A stretch of 64,000 nucleotides of DNA from Gammaproteobacteria bacterium (GCA_015490755.1 WFXF01000017.1:1-64000), one strand, 5' to 3'; positions 17,470 through 26,994 are shown, counted from the stretch's first letter. Program-made: numbers and translations. The notes: generated by a model not told the origin, from the sequence alone.

Positions 17470-19554
17470 TTACTTTTTCTCGTTACGCTCTTTCACCTCT
17501 TTGATCACTTCATCTGCCACATTTTTAGGGCAAGGCAGGTAATGTGAGAACTCCATAGAGAACTGACCACGACCTGAAGTCATCGTACGCAAGTCACCAA
17601 TGTAACCAAACATTTCACTTAATGGAACATCTGCTTTAATACGCACACCACTAACACCCGCATCTTGAGATTTGATCATGCCGCGACGGCGGTTCAAATC
17701 ACCAATCACATCACCGACGTGATCATCCGGTGTAAACACATCAACTTTCATGATCGGCTCAATCAACTGTGGTCCTGCTTTGGGAATCGACTGACGGAAA
17801 GCCCCTTTTGCAGCGATTTCAAATGCAACGGCAGAAGAGTCAACTGCGTGATATGCACCATCCATCAAAGTCACCTGCAGATCAAGAACAGGGAAACCTG
17901 CCAATACACCTTGATCCAGCATTGATTTAAAACCCTTTTCAACTGCAGGCCAAAATTCACGAGGAACGTTACCACCGGTCACTTTAGATTCGAAAACAAA
18001 ACCTGTACCAGGCTCGCCTGGCTCAATGATGTAATCAATTTTACCAAATTGACCTGAACCACCCGACTGTTTCTTATGTGTATAACTATCTTCAACCTTT
18101 TTAGTGATAGTCTCACGGTAAGCCACTTGTGGCTTACCTACATCCAGCTCAACACCATGAGTACGCTTAAGAATGTCAACTTTAATATCAAGATGCAATT
18201 CACCCATTCCTTTCAGAATGGTTTCGCCACTGTCTTCATCGGTTTCAACACGGAAAGACGGGTCTTCCTGAATCATCTTGCCCAGAGCGATACCCATCTT
18301 TTCAGAGCCACCTTTATCCTTAGGTGAAACAGCAAGTGAAATAACAGGGTCAGGAAAAACCATGGGCTCCAGTGTCGCCGGGTGTTTTGGGTCACATAAC
18401 GTGTGGCCTGTCTGAACATTTTTCATGCCTACGATGGCAACAATATCACCCGCTTGAGCAGAATCCAGCTCTTCACGTGAATCAGCATGCATCTCAACGA
18501 TTCGACCAATACGCTCTGTTTTACCTGTAAAGGTATTAAGAACAGTACTTCCTTTCTCTAATCGGCCTGAGTAAATACGGATAAAAGTCAACGCTCCGTA
18601 GCGATCATCCATAATCTTGAACGCCAAAGCCCGGAGTGGTTTATTCACATCAACAATGGCAAATTCACCCGTCTCATTACCTTCCATATCCACTTCAGGC
18701 TGTGGCTTAACTTCCGTTGGGCTTGGCAAGTAATCAACAACAGCATCAAGCACTAACTGAACGCCTTTGTTTTTAAATGAAGATCCACAGTATGTTGGGA
18801 AAAAATCGAGTTTGATGGTTCCTTTGCGAATACAACGCTTGATGGTATCCATATCAGGCTCTTCACCTTCCAGGTACTGTTCCATTGCATCGTCTTCTTG
18901 TTCGACGGCTGTTTCGATCAGTTTTTCACGCCACACTTCGACATCGTCAACCATCTCCGCAGGCACATCTTTGATTTCGTACTTTAATGGATCACCCGAA
19001 TCATCCCAGATCCATGCTTTGCGTGTCAGCAGGTCAACCACGCCTGAAAACTCATCTTCAGTGCCAATCGGTAGAACCATAACTAACGGGTTTGCACCCA
19101 GCACATCTTCAACCTGCTTAACAACACGAAAAAAGTCTGCACCCAAGCGATCAAGTTTATTGATGTAGATCACTCGCGCTACTTCAGAATCATTCGCATA
19201 ACGCCAGTTTGTTTCTGATTGAGGCTCTACCCCGCCTGAGCCACAAAATACGCCGACACCACCATCAAGAACTTTTAGAGAACGATATACTTCAATGGTA
19301 AAGTCAACATGGCCGGGGGTATCAATAATATTTAAGCGATGGTCATTCCATACACAAGTCGTTGCCGCTGACTGGATGGTGATGCCACGCTCTTGCTCCT
19401 GATCCATGAAATCTGTTGTGGCTGCGCCATCATGCACTTCACCGATTTTATGAATTTTACCGGTTAGCTTCAGAATTCGTTCGGTCGTTGTGGTTTTTCC
19501 AGCATCAACGTGAGCGAAAATACCAATATTTCTGTAATGAGATAAGTCTGCCAT
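17470..19554 (-). CDS. fusA2: Elongation factor G, second type (FusA2/EF-G2)
   Basis: This 694-aa five-domain GTPase has G1 [13 protein letters not shown]3 DTPGHVDF and G4 NKLDRLGAD. It catalyses ribosomal translocation and/or recycling. The start [20 protein letters not shown], the segment [20 protein letters not shown] and the end [18 protein letters not shown] are those of the FusA2 paralogue known from Vibrio and Pseudomonas (EF-G1B), rather than the str-operon EF-G. The gene is solitary, with no rpsL, rpsG or tuf next to it, as expected for the paralogue. Subtype assignment is from memory of the family. Confidence 0.88.
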   Translation of the reverse strand: MADLSHYRNIGIFAHVDAGKTTTTERILKLTGKIHKIGEVHDGAATTDFMDQEQERGITIQSAATTCVWNDHRLNIIDTPGHVDFTIEVYRSLKVLDGGVGVFCGSGGVEPQSETNWRYANDSEVARVIYINKLDRLGADFFRVVKQVEDVLGANPLVMVLPIGTEDEFSGVVDLLTRKAWIWDDSGDPLKYEIKDVPAEMVDDVEVWREKLIETAVEQEDDAMEQYLEGEEPDMDTIKRCIRKGTIKLDFFPTYCGSSFKNKGVQLVLDAVVDYLPSPTEVKPQPEVDMEGNETGEFAIVDVNKPLRALAFKIMDDRYGALTFIRIYSGRLEKGSTVLNTFTGKTERIGRIVEMHADSREELDSAQAGDIVAIVGMKNVQTGHTLCDPKHPATLEPMVFPDPVISLAVSPKDKGGSEKMGIALGKMIQEDPSFRVETDEDSGETILKGMGELHLDIKVDILKRTHGVELDVGKPQVAYRETITKKVEDSYTHKKQSGGSGQFGKIDYIIEPGEPGTGFVFESKVTGGNVPREFWPAVEKGFKSMLDQGVLAGFPVLDLQVTLMDGAYHAVDSSAVAFEIAAKGAFRQSIPKAGPQLIEPIMKVDVFTPDDHVGDVIGDLNRRRGMIKSQDAGVSGVRIKADVPLSEMFGYIGDLRTMTSGRGQFSMEFSHYLPCPKNVADEVIKEVKERNEKK

Positions 19555-19879
19555 GTTTTTACTCTAGTTCAAATTTGGGCGTAGAAAATCGCTGATTAGA
19601 TTCAAAAGGGCGACATTCTAACCTAAAATGACCCAGAAAAAACGTAGAAATTAAAAAATATAAAAATATCCTGTTATTTTACAGAATTTACAAGAAGCAC
19701 TAATAGGTATTTAGGAGGGAGGGAACAGATCACACTACAGGAATAGAAGTTAAAATTTTTGGTTACCCGGCCAAGTTATAGCCAAGCAACCAAAAATCAG
19801 CTTGTCAACAAGCTCAGAAACACCAAAAAATTTTAAAAGCTAACATAATCCATATGTTATGTGGCATTACTGAGTATAA
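19555..19879. other. Intergenic region upstream of fusA2
   Basis: This 325-base AT-rich gap contains two hairpins: a 10-base inverted repeat at 19755-19797 and a short palindrome AGCTTGT-CA-ACAAGCT at 19799-19814. The fusA2 promoter must lie in the first 100 bases, but no clear -35/-10 pair stands out. Confidence 0.45.
19755..19797. repeat. Inverted repeat, possible terminator
   Basis: Arms ATTTTTGGTT and AACCAAAAAT are perfect 10-mers with a 23-base centre that itself pairs partly. It lies downstream of the small minus-strand gene at 19880-19996 and could end its transcript. Confidence 0.45.
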
Positions 19880-19996
19880 TTAACCTGCAAAAAAATTAAT
19901 AACAACATATACCGCTAATACACTAAACCCAGCCCAGCAAACTTTTAAAATATTAGCAAGTAAATTTAAATCTTTGATATCTTCTACATTTTCCAT
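19880..19996 (-). CDS. Predicted 38-aa single-span membrane protein
   Basis: The frame runs from ATG at 19996 to TAA at 19880-19882, with AAAGGATG ending six bases before the start. The product has a charged N-terminus (MENVEDIKDLN) and one hydrophobic span (VCWAGFSVLAVYVVINFFAG) reaching the C-terminus, the form of many small membrane proteins. I do not recognise a family. Chance is possible at this length, but the ribosome site, the clean hydrophobic profile and the downstream hairpin support it. Confidence 0.4.
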   Translation of the reverse strand: MENVEDIKDLNLLANILKVCWAGFSVLAVYVVINFFAG

Positions 19997-20153
19997 TATT
20001 CATCCTTTATTTATACATTAATTTAAGAAAGTAACAGATGCTACGACTCCAATGCTAGTATTTGCAGCCGAAACCACATCATACAAATTATTGGCCATTT
20101 TTTCGAGCGCTATTTTTTTCACACTATAACAACAAAACCAATGCTCCTTCAAT

Positions 20154-21233
20154 TTAAACAAAATAGTCAATTTTACCCTGTGCGATAACTGCCGGCTCTG
20201 ATAGCTCTAGCGCTTCATCTTCATGAGTATTGCCCTCACCCTCTGCAAGCAACTCACTGGCATGATCTCTTGAACGCTCATTTTGACCATCAAAAGAGTG
20301 CTGTGAAACATTGACATTATCCAAACGCAAAAGCTGCTCTCCAAACATATCCCTTAATCTGGGAACGGCAACCTCAATAGCATCACGCACTTGTGCATGA
20401 GTTGAATTAAAATGCACATCAACCTGTTCATTCTTAATTTGAATACGGATTTCAACCGGCCCTAAATCCGCAGGATTCAAGCGCAAATTAGCCACTTTTA
20501 TATCTTGACGAACCATCCATGCCATTCGATTGCTTAGCTCATCACCCCATGCTTCATGGTCACTGACCGCAGATTCAAGAGAAGCATTTAAATTCGGCAT
20601 CGATTCAGCAGTCTTTGATGAAAGCGATAAATTACTCGTCATCGATGACATTACCAAAGTAGCCTCGCCACGACTCGGCTTTACATCACCTGATTGAGAA
20701 TCTAAAAACGCCTGTTTTTTACGATTAAGTTCTGGCGGTATTAATTCAGAAGCTGCCTCAGTAATTTCTTCATCCAAAAGATTAGTATATGTTTCATCAT
20801 TAGTTGCTTCTGAATTTTCAAGCTGTACATCAACTGGCTTATTATTAAGTGCAGCCTGTTGCTGGTTTATTTTAATATCTAACGGCGTAAGTACAGGCTG
20901 AACAGGCGTTGACGAAGCTGCAGCCAAAGTAACATTTGAACCTGTTAACTCGTCTGACAACAACAAGTCAGACTCCTCCTGGTTTAATTCTTTTACAATA
21001 GAAAGGTCATTATCAGCGCCCTCCTCACTGGGTAAATAATTGCCGCTTACCGGCAACTTTTGCTCAGCAACTTCCGTCCCGTAATTATTAAACTCCTGCT
21101 GCAATTGTTGTAAAAATCCATCATTACCGGCAAAATCAACTAAAAAACTACTTGGCTGATCTGTGCTTGGCATAGAATTTTTAGATAAATCAACCAAGCC
21201 TTGTGATGTCAATTGAAACCATTCTAAATTCAT
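20154..21233 (-). CDS. fliK: Flagellar hook-length control protein FliK
   Basis: This 359-aa protein has a low-complexity, acidic N-terminal two-thirds and a C-terminal Flg_hook domain (about residues 240-335) with LRLNPADLGPVEIRIQIKN and a following HARVR-like stretch, here FNSTHAQVRDAIEVAVPRLR. FliK is the secreted molecular ruler that switches the flagellar export apparatus from hook to filament substrates. I chose the ATG at 21233, which has GGAG upstream. It stands alone, about 5 kb from the flg operon, behind a sigma-54-type promoter. Confidence 0.85.
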   Translation of the reverse strand: MNLEWFQLTSQGLVDLSKNSMPSTDQPSSFLVDFAGNDGFLQQLQQEFNNYGTEVAEQKLPVSGNYLPSEEGADNDLSIVKELNQEESDLLLSDELTGSNVTLAAASSTPVQPVLTPLDIKINQQQAALNNKPVDVQLENSEATNDETYTNLLDEEITEAASELIPPELNRKKQAFLDSQSGDVKPSRGEATLVMSSMTSNLSLSSKTAESMPNLNASLESAVSDHEAWGDELSNRMAWMVRQDIKVANLRLNPADLGPVEIRIQIKNEQVDVHFNSTHAQVRDAIEVAVPRLRDMFGEQLLRLDNVNVSQHSFDGQNERSRDHASELLAEGEGNTHEDEALELSEPAVIAQGKIDYFV

Positions 21234-21262
21234 AGTTAATCTCCATTGTTTCAAAAATAACA

Positions 21263-21276
21263 GCAAAAAGCATGCC
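21263..21276 (-). promoter_or_regulatory. Sigma-54 promoter of fliK
   Basis: On the minus strand GGCATGCTTTTTGC gives GG-N10-GC with the TTGC box, matching the -24/-12 consensus. Transcription would begin near 21251, 18 bases before the fliK ATG. Class II and III flagellar genes commonly use sigma-54 with FleQ-type activators. Confidence 0.6.
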
Positions 21277-21403
21277 TTTTAAAATAATAGAAAATTTTAC
21301 GCAAATGCCGAAATAAATATAAACTAGGATAATTTGTCGTTTTTTGTTTAAATAATAATATTCCAGAATAAACATTACTGGTGAAACTATAGAGAAAACT
21401 CTT

Positions 21404-23242
21404 ATGACGGCTCATAAAGGGAAAATCGAGTTAAAAACTCCCTCATTAGTAGAAGATCCAAATTTTGACTTTGATACACGGCCACACAAAGTTGAAAAAT
21501 GGGTGGCACAACTACCTCTCACCAATACCGGGCAAACAGCACGATTAACCTTTAATACATTGGTTAAACTTAATCGTCATGCCATTTCAATTAAAAACAG
21601 AACAAAAATTCTGGAAATTTTCCGTCCGGCAGTCAGATATTTATTAGAAACAACTCGCAAACATTTTTTTGGCTCAGTCATCCCGATCTCTGAAAAAAAT
21701 AAAACAGTCGCTCACTTGGCACGCTCACTTCAAGAAGAGATGGCTAATGGGTATAAAATAGCGATTATGGATAGTTTAAACCTAACTAATTCACGCCCAG
21801 ACCCTAAAGCCCAGGCAATACTTGCCCATCGTGCTCTCAATTATCTGGGTGGCATGTTATTTACTTCTTATCAAATTTACATGCCACCACCCACCGGAGT
21901 GTGGCGTGATATCCATCAAATATTTCGTTTTTCCGAGCAATTCAACCTACTTCATGACACCGTCAACGATATAGAAAACGACATAACTCCATGGAGTTCT
22001 GTGCTTGATACATACAAACAAATCGCACTATTTGCATTAGCAGACCCTTACCATCTATCTCAACACGAAATGGAAAAGTTGCGTAAAGTACTTTCGCCAT
22101 GGGCTAACACCTGTCAACTAAACAGACTTCCAGACTCAATCGACCATATTAATACCATGTTCATCAAACCTCACGATGACCTCCCCCCCTCAAGAAGAGC
22201 ACCACAAAGCGAAAAACAAAAACTACAATATCGAAGTCTGGATACATCAGATGCATTACATAAAATCAGAGAAAGCTTATCGAAATCTATTCCACAAAAA
22301 GATCAAGACCACCTACCTCCCAACTTATTATCTCATTTATCAAAAGCGTGGAATCCAACCATTAAACGGCGATCTGCACGTAGAGACCGAGAAGCAATTT
22401 TAAACGTTGCCTTCGGCCTGGATGCTGTTCACCACTTTGTTAATGGAAAAAGGAATACATTTGCACGTGATTCACAAGAAGACGTACTGGACTCGCTCTT
22501 TCATTCAACACGTTTTACTATTTCTGATGACATACAGGAAGGAATAACCAACCTCGATACTATTGACGTTTGGGAACTGAACCATTCTCAATCTATTGAT
22601 TCAGAACTTGAAGATGAAAAACCAGCCCCCACAGATATAACAGGAACACCCAAAGTAACCCCACAATATAGCCCGAAATATTACACCGACCACTGCACTG
22701 TAATTAATGAAAGTGCCGGTGGACTGTGCATTCAATTACCCAAAGAGAACCCGCCATTAATTCATATTGGTGAATTACTGTGCCTCCAAAACTCTCAGGA
22801 GCATAAAAATTATTGGGAAGTTGGAGTCATTCGGTGGATCAAAAATACCAGAGACCAAACTATTGAGGTGGGCATACAGCTTTTATCGCCGATTGCAGAA
22901 GCAGTTGCACTATCAACTTATTGCAACACTAATTCTGAACTGGAAAGTGAAAACAAGGATTACGTCAGAGGCCTGTTTTTACCAGAAATAAAAGCAATCA
23001 AACAACCTCGAAGCCTGATAACTCTCATTAACTGCTATCAACCAGGATCTACTGTTAGCTTACTTAAGAATGGTGTAGAGCAAAGGTATACCCTTTTAGC
23101 AATGATAGAAAGCACATATGGTTACAACCGCTTTGAAATTATCCCACATATCTCAAAGCAGCCCACTCCCGATTCAGCTACTAAAAACAGACCTCAAACC
23201 AAAGAAAAAGAGGCCTTTGGTGATATTTGGTCAACCTTATAA
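21404..23242 (+). CDS. PilZ-domain protein of 612 aa
   Basis: Residues about 425-515 form a PilZ-like beta-barrel, with CTVINESAGGLCIQLP (the [D/N]xSxxG motif) and VGVIRWIKNTRDQTIEVGIQ. PilZ domains bind cyclic di-GMP, but the usual upstream RxxxR motif is not evident here, so binding is uncertain. Residues 1-260 are a helical region without a recognised domain (RLTFNTLVKLNRHAISIKNR, HRALNYLGGMLFTSYQIYMP); a variable hydrophilic linker follows. No signal peptide or membrane span is seen, so the protein is probably cytoplasmic. It is divergent from fliK with 170 bases between, which suggests a role in motility or surface attachment. Confidence 0.7.
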   Translation: MTAHKGKIELKTPSLVEDPNFDFDTRPHKVEKWVAQLPLTNTGQTARLTFNTLVKLNRHAISIKNRTKILEIFRPAVRYLLETTRKHFFGSVIPISEKNKTVAHLARSLQEEMANGYKIAIMDSLNLTNSRPDPKAQAILAHRALNYLGGMLFTSYQIYMPPPTGVWRDIHQIFRFSEQFNLLHDTVNDIENDITPWSSVLDTYKQIALFALADPYHLSQHEMEKLRKVLSPWANTCQLNRLPDSIDHINTMFIKPHDDLPPSRRAPQSEKQKLQYRSLDTSDALHKIRESLSKSIPQKDQDHLPPNLLSHLSKAWNPTIKRRSARRDREAILNVAFGLDAVHHFVNGKRNTFARDSQEDVLDSLFHSTRFTISDDIQEGITNLDTIDVWELNHSQSIDSELEDEKPAPTDITGTPKVTPQYSPKYYTDHCTVINESAGGLCIQLPKENPPLIHIGELLCLQNSQEHKNYWEVGVIRWIKNTRDQTIEVGIQLLSPIAEAVALSTYCNTNSELESENKDYVRGLFLPEIKAIKQPRSLITLINCYQPGSTVSLLKNGVEQRYTLLAMIESTYGYNRFEIIPHISKQPTPDSATKNRPQTKEKEAFGDIWSTL

Positions 23243-23261
23243 ATTTTAGTAGCATTCAAAA

Positions 23262-23295
23262 AACAAGCTCTACAACTATAACGTAGAGCTTATTC
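23262..23295 (-). terminator. Terminator between convergent PilZ gene and htpX
   Basis: Stem AAGCTCTAC / GTAGAGCTT with a nine-base loop; on the minus strand it is followed by GTTTTTTG, so it ends htpX transcription. It also sits 20 bases after the PilZ-gene stop. Confidence 0.75.
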
Positions 23296-23307
23296 CGTGC
23301 TCACTCC

Positions 23308-24192
23308 TTACTTCATTGAACGTAATGCTGCAATACGCTCATCCAGTGGTGGATGACTCATAAATAAACGCTTAATTCCTCCAGAAGATTTATTGGATAT
23401 TGCTAATGCAGCCATTTGATCAGGCAAATGTGCTTCATTAATACCCAATTTCAAACGCTCCAGCGCAGAAGCCATCGCAGCTGGACTGGTTAATGATGCC
23501 CCACCTTCATCGGCTCGAAACTCACGTTTACGACTGAACCAATGAACAATAATTGAAGCCAGTATTCCCAAAACCAATTCAGCGGCAATACTTGTGACCC
23601 AATAAGCAACACCATGCCCCTCTTCATTTTTAAAAATAACACGGTCAACCGTATGACCAATCACTCGAGCCAGAAAAATAACGAAAGTATTAACCACTCC
23701 CTGAATCAGAGCCAATGTCACCATATCACCATTTGCAACATGACTGACTTCATGCGCTAATACAGCCTCAACCTCATCCTGACTCATGTTATGCAGAAGT
23801 CCGGTACTCACGGCAACTAATGCTTTATTTTTATTCATACCCGTTGCAAAGGCATTCATGTCGGCTGCATTATAAATTGCAACTTCAGGCATTTTTATAC
23901 CAGCACGCTCTGCTTGCTGGCGGACTGTTTCCACTAGCCAACGCTCCGTTTCATTAGCTGGGCTTTCAATGACCTGAGCGCCTGTCATTCGCTTGGCAGT
24001 CCATTTTGAAATAGCCAATGAAATAAAAGCACCACCCATACCAAAGACTGCGGCAAAAACAAGTAAATTGCCTAAATTAAGGTCGCTGCCATTTTCATGA
24101 AGGATTTGATCAACCCCCAGCAACCTAAGGGTAATACTCAATACAATTATTACTGCAATATTTGTTACCAAAAATAGTGCGATACGCTTCAT
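23308..24192 (-). CDS. htpX: Membrane metalloprotease HtpX
   Basis: This 294-aa M48 family protease degrades misfolded inner-membrane proteins. Two N-terminal membrane spans (about 7-27 and 37-57) are followed by the zinc motif [13 protein letters not shown] (HEXXH, about residue 140), two more spans, and the third ligand Glu in [14 protein letters not shown]. The length and order of elements are standard. Stress control (CpxR-type) is known in E. coli; I see no such site here. Confidence 0.96.
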   Translation of the reverse strand: MKRIALFLVTNIAVIIVLSITLRLLGVDQILHENGSDLNLGNLLVFAAVFGMGGAFISLAISKWTAKRMTGAQVIESPANETERWLVETVRQQAERAGIKMPEVAIYNAADMNAFATGMNKNKALVAVSTGLLHNMSQDEVEAVLAHEVSHVANGDMVTLALIQGVVNTFVIFLARVIGHTVDRVIFKNEEGHGVAYWVTSIAAELVLGILASIIVHWFSRKREFRADEGGASLTSPAAMASALERLKLGINEAHLPDQMAALAISNKSSGGIKRLFMSHPPLDERIAALRSMK

Positions 24193-24401
24193 AACAGACT
24201 CCAGAAAATTTAGTAATAGATTGCCATATTATGGGGTGAAGAATACAAATTACAAGAATATTCAAATAATTTCATAATTTTGAACGAACAAGGTGTCGCG
24301 AACTATAAGTAGTAAAACCTATCATGCGATCAAACTACAGAAAACCAAAATAAGTGGTTCTACATAATAATTCGATGCTACAATTCAGCCGTTTTCATAA
24401 C

Positions 24402-24478
24402 GCCCCGGTAGCTCAGCTGGATAGAGCAATTGCCTCCTAAGCGATAGGTCGGACGTTCAAATCGTCTCCGGGGCACCA
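24402..24478 (+). tRNA. tRNA-Arg (CCU anticodon)
   Basis: The 77-base cloverleaf starts GCCCCGGTAGCTCAGC and ends with an encoded CCA. The acceptor stem GCCCCGG/CCGGGGC is perfect. The anticodon stem ATTGC/GCGAT closes the loop CTCCTAA, giving anticodon CCU, which reads AGG. The T arm contains GTTCAAATC. A terminator follows 15 bases later. Confidence 0.96.
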
Positions 24479-24492
24479 TACATACCCTCAAC

Positions 24493-24528
24493 AAAAAAGG
24501 CCGCCATTTAAAGTGGCGGCCTTTTTTA
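24493..24528. terminator. Bidirectional terminator between tRNA-Arg and cysH
   Basis: Stem GGCCGCCA / TGGCGGCC with a seven-base loop has A-runs before and T-runs after on both strands. It ends both the tRNA transcript and the convergent cysH transcript. Confidence 0.92.
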
Positions 24529-24543
24529 TTGACACTTACACTT

Positions 24544-25269
24544 TTACAGATGCAAACCACACTCTGTTTTAGGGCTATTATTCCAGCGGCCTGAACGATC
24601 ATCTCCCGGCTTGGTACAATGTGTGCAACCAATAGAAGAGTAACCTTGTGCAACTAATGGATGAAATGGAAGATCATGCTCCTTAATATAGAGGTCACGC
24701 TCTTCCTTGCTTACATCAACCAGTGGATAAAACTTGATAATACCATTGCGTTCTTCAAAAATATCTAATGTCGCACGATGCTCGGTTTGCCAACGCATAA
24801 GACCTGATACCCAGATATCGTAACGCCCCTGCAAATTATAGAGAGGCTCAACTTTATTAATTGAACAGCAAAAATCAGGATCAGTTTTCCATGTTTCATC
24901 TTTTACCGTATACTCATGCTTCCATGCCTCGGCACGCACATCTTCTACTTTCAGATTAAACATCTTGGTTAACTTTTCTTTATATGCCAGCGTATCAGGA
25001 AAATGAAAGCCTGTATCAATAAAGTATACTTTTTGATTAGGGGCAAAACGTGAAAAAATATGTAACAGATATGCTGAAGTTGCAGCAAAAGAAGAGGTCA
25101 GCATCACCTTATCTTGAGAAAAATCCTTATAAAGCTCCTGTATACGTGCTTCTATGTCTAATGAGTAATACTTATCATTTAATGCCTTGATATCTTCAGC
25201 ACTCAAACCGGCACTATTACTATCGGACGATATTGACTGCTCCACTGCAGCGGCATTACTTTTAGACAT
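24544..25269 (-). CDS. cysH: Assimilatory adenylylsulfate (APS) reductase, CysH family
   Basis: This 241-aa protein reduces activated sulfate to sulfite with thioredoxin. The [4Fe-4S] ligands of the APS-reducing subtype are present: CC in DFCCSINKVEPL (about 133) and CTHC (about 214). The C-terminal ECGLHL contains the catalytic Cys. These extra cysteines favour APS rather than PAPS as substrate. The ATG has no clear ribosome site, and the N-terminal 25 residues are Ser/Ala-rich and variable. Other cys genes are absent nearby, apart from cysteine synthase 7 kb away. Confidence 0.93.
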   Translation of the reverse strand: MSKSNAAAVEQSISSDSNSAGLSAEDIKALNDKYYSLDIEARIQELYKDFSQDKVMLTSSFAATSAYLLHIFSRFAPNQKVYFIDTGFHFPDTLAYKEKLTKMFNLKVEDVRAEAWKHEYTVKDETWKTDPDFCCSINKVEPLYNLQGRYDIWVSGLMRWQTEHRATLDIFEERNGIIKFYPLVDVSKEERDLYIKEHDLPFHPLVAQGYSSIGCTHCTKPGDDRSGRWNNSPKTECGLHL

Positions 25270-25603
25270 AACTTTAAAACCTACAAAAATATCGTTTAAA
25301 CCCAGGAGCGTGCATGAAATAATCCCCTTGTCACTCCTTAGGAACGTTCACGAAATAACTTCTGCACTCTGGCTTGCCCTTTTGCTTCGGCTCAAACGAT
25401 CTCAATCGTTACATAGGCCAGCTATGCGCCTCTTGAGATCGTTTGAGCCGAAGCAAAATTTCTACGCCATAGTTGCAGAAGTTATTCCGTGCACGTTCCT
25501 TAACAACCAAGAGACCTAAACCGCCTCTTTGTAAAAACGCGCCAGTGTACCATATTGACGATGCTCTGATAGACATCTATGGCTTAATACAAGTTCCAAT
25601 TAT
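25270..25603. other. Intergenic region upstream of cysH with a large palindrome
   Basis: This 334-base gap between the cysH start and the ygfX stop is dominated by the palindrome at 25338-25503. Apart from that I see no gene; the open frames over it are generated by the palindrome. Confidence 0.6.
25338..25503. repeat. 166-bp palindromic MITE-like element
   Basis: The inner arms at 25380-25405 and 25433-25458 are a perfect 26-base inverted repeat that includes GCTTCGGCTCAAACGATCTC. The outer arms, 25338-25366 and 25474-25503, match with two mismatches and one gap (shared core AATAACTTCTGCA). The whole could fold as one long hairpin with a 27-base loop. A single diverged arm occurs at 39763-39795 and a shorter end-like match at 23290-23309, so it is a dispersed family. 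Confidence 0.8.
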
Positions 25604-26047
25604 TTATGAACACACCTGCATACGCAAACGCACACGTAATTTTCGATGTGATTCAGCAGTCACACTATCGATAAAAATAATAGCAACCCGCCTCTCTTTT
25701 GCAGCTGTTTTAAAGCGCAGAACGACTAAGCCCGCATGCAGATAACTTTGTCCCAATAGCACCCCTTCGACACTATCTCCACAACGATCAAAAATTTTCC
25801 ACTGTTGCCCTTCCAGCCAAACCAGACGAACTATCGACTTTTTAGTATTCATTCGAATATACAGATTAATCTGCAAATACAAATTCAAAACAATCAACAA
25901 AATGAATAGGATAGATAACCAACCAGAAACAGGAACAATCAATAAAACCAAAATGGCTCCTCCATGCATAAAGCATAAAATCACCAGAAATATACGAGAA
26001 GCTTTTAAGTCAAGGCACAGCGGAGTTGCGTATTTGGGTAATGACAT
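25604..26047 (-). CDS. ygfX: YgfX (CptA) family membrane protein
   Basis: This 147-aa protein has two closely spaced membrane spans (about residues 17-58), followed by a cytoplasmic beta-rich domain (WLEGQQWKIFDRCGDSVEGV, RRVAIIFIDSVTAESHRKLR). It is the YgfX architecture, encoded with overlap after sdhE as in E. coli cptB-cptA. In E. coli YgfX has been reported as a toxin acting on cytoskeletal proteins; that role is debated, and an involvement with SdhE is equally possible. Confidence 0.8.
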   Translation of the reverse strand: MSLPKYATPLCLDLKASRIFLVILCFMHGGAILVLLIVPVSGWLSILFILLIVLNLYLQINLYIRMNTKKSIVRLVWLEGQQWKIFDRCGDSVEGVLLGQSYLHAGLVVLRFKTAAKERRVAIIFIDSVTAESHRKLRVRLRMQVCS

Positions 26048-26273
26048 GGTTTAACTCTGAATCCTTGGGTTCACTGCGAGCCATGAGCCATTCGAGCAGA
26101 TCATTATCTGGATAACTTAACAATGATATAAACAGATTTCTCTCTCTTTTTGAAAGTGTATCGTAACCAGTATCAAAAAAGCTCAGCAACAATACATCCA
26201 GCTCACGCATCCCTCGTCTGCATTGCCAACGTACCTTTGAGCGATTGTCACACACTTCATTACATTCACTCAC
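26010..26273 (-). CDS. sdhE: FAD assembly factor SdhE (CptB/YgfY)
   Basis: This 87-aa protein has the family hallmark RRGMRELD at residues 19-26, including the RGxxE segment needed to promote covalent FAD attachment to succinate dehydrogenase SdhA. The start is a GTG at 26273 preceded by AGGAGG. The 3' end overlaps ygfX by 38 bases. It follows flgH by 28 bases on the same strand, so read-through from the flagellar operon is possible, although the genes are functionally unrelated. Confidence 0.9.
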   Translation of the reverse strand: MSECNEVCDNRSKVRWQCRRGMRELDVLLLSFFDTGYDTLSKRERNLFISLLSYPDNDLLEWLMARSEPKDSELNHVITQIRNSAVP

Positions 26274-26301
26274 TGAAAAATGCCTCCTGTTTTCTATCTC
26301 C

Positions 26302-26994
26302 CTAAAACGGCCACCAAGGGCTATTAAATGCCCGCTCTAACCAACCCATTCTATTTACATCATCCATCACGCCTTCACTGGCATAGGTGATATTCGCATT
26401 TGCTATTTGTGTGGATAAAATGGAGTTATCCGTGCCGATATCATTGGAGCGTACCACACCTGAAAGCTTAATATATTCTTTTCCCTGATTCATTTCTAAA
26501 ACTTTCTGTCCTTTAATTACATAGTTTCCATTCGGTAAAACCTGGGTAATCACCGCCGCAATACTGCCATTGAGTGTATTACTTTGAGCGCTATCACCTG
26601 AACCTGAAAATTTTCGACCTGAATTGAGGCTAGCAGAGAGATCAAACTGTGATTTGAATGAAGGCAGCGTACCAAGAACAGTCGGCGCAGTAACACTCAC
26701 TTCACTGTCTTTTTCAGTTGTTGTGCTGGCTCTTTTGGTAGCGGCGGTTTTTTCAGCAAGTTTAACATTAATGATATCACCCACACGGTGACCTTTTTGA
26801 TCTTCAAACAGACCTCCAGAGCTGAATTCATAAATAGCACCTGGCGTTGTTTCGACAGGTTTGATATCTGGGTAGACAAATTCATCCGCACTCGTCAATT
26901 GAGATTTTTGAGGAGTATAACTACAACCTGAAACAGACAACACCAAAGCCAGCCAAACAACAGACCTCAAACCAATCACACCAAAAACAGCCAT
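26302..26994 (-). CDS. flgH: Flagellar L-ring protein FlgH
   Basis: This 230-aa outer-membrane lipoprotein builds the L-ring around the flagellar rod. The signal peptide ends in the lipobox LSVSGC with lipidated Cys24. Family motifs GDIINVKLAEKTAATKRA and NGNYVIKGQKVLEMNQG are present, along with the C-terminal GWLERAFNSPWWPF. It overlaps the last base of flgG. The P-ring gene flgI, normally next, is missing here. Confidence 0.95.
   Translation of the reverse strand: MAVFGVIGLRSVVWLALVLSVSGCSYTPQKSQLTSADEFVYPDIKPVETTPGAIYEFSSGGLFEDQKGHRVGDIINVKLAEKTAATKRASTTTEKDSEVSVTAPTVLGTLPSFKSQFDLSASLNSGRKFSGSGDSAQSNTLNGSIAAVITQVLPNGNYVIKGQKVLEMNQGKEYIKLSGVVRSNDIGTDNSILSTQIANANITYASEGVMDDVNRMGWLERAFNSPWWPF

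Noticed and set aside
19755-19814. tRNA-like or small RNA hairpins
   Set aside because: No cloverleaf can be drawn; the arms are simple inverted repeats more like a terminator.
25187-25519. Plus-strand frame through the palindrome
   Set aside because: It is antisense to the cysH start and then reads the inverted repeat itself.
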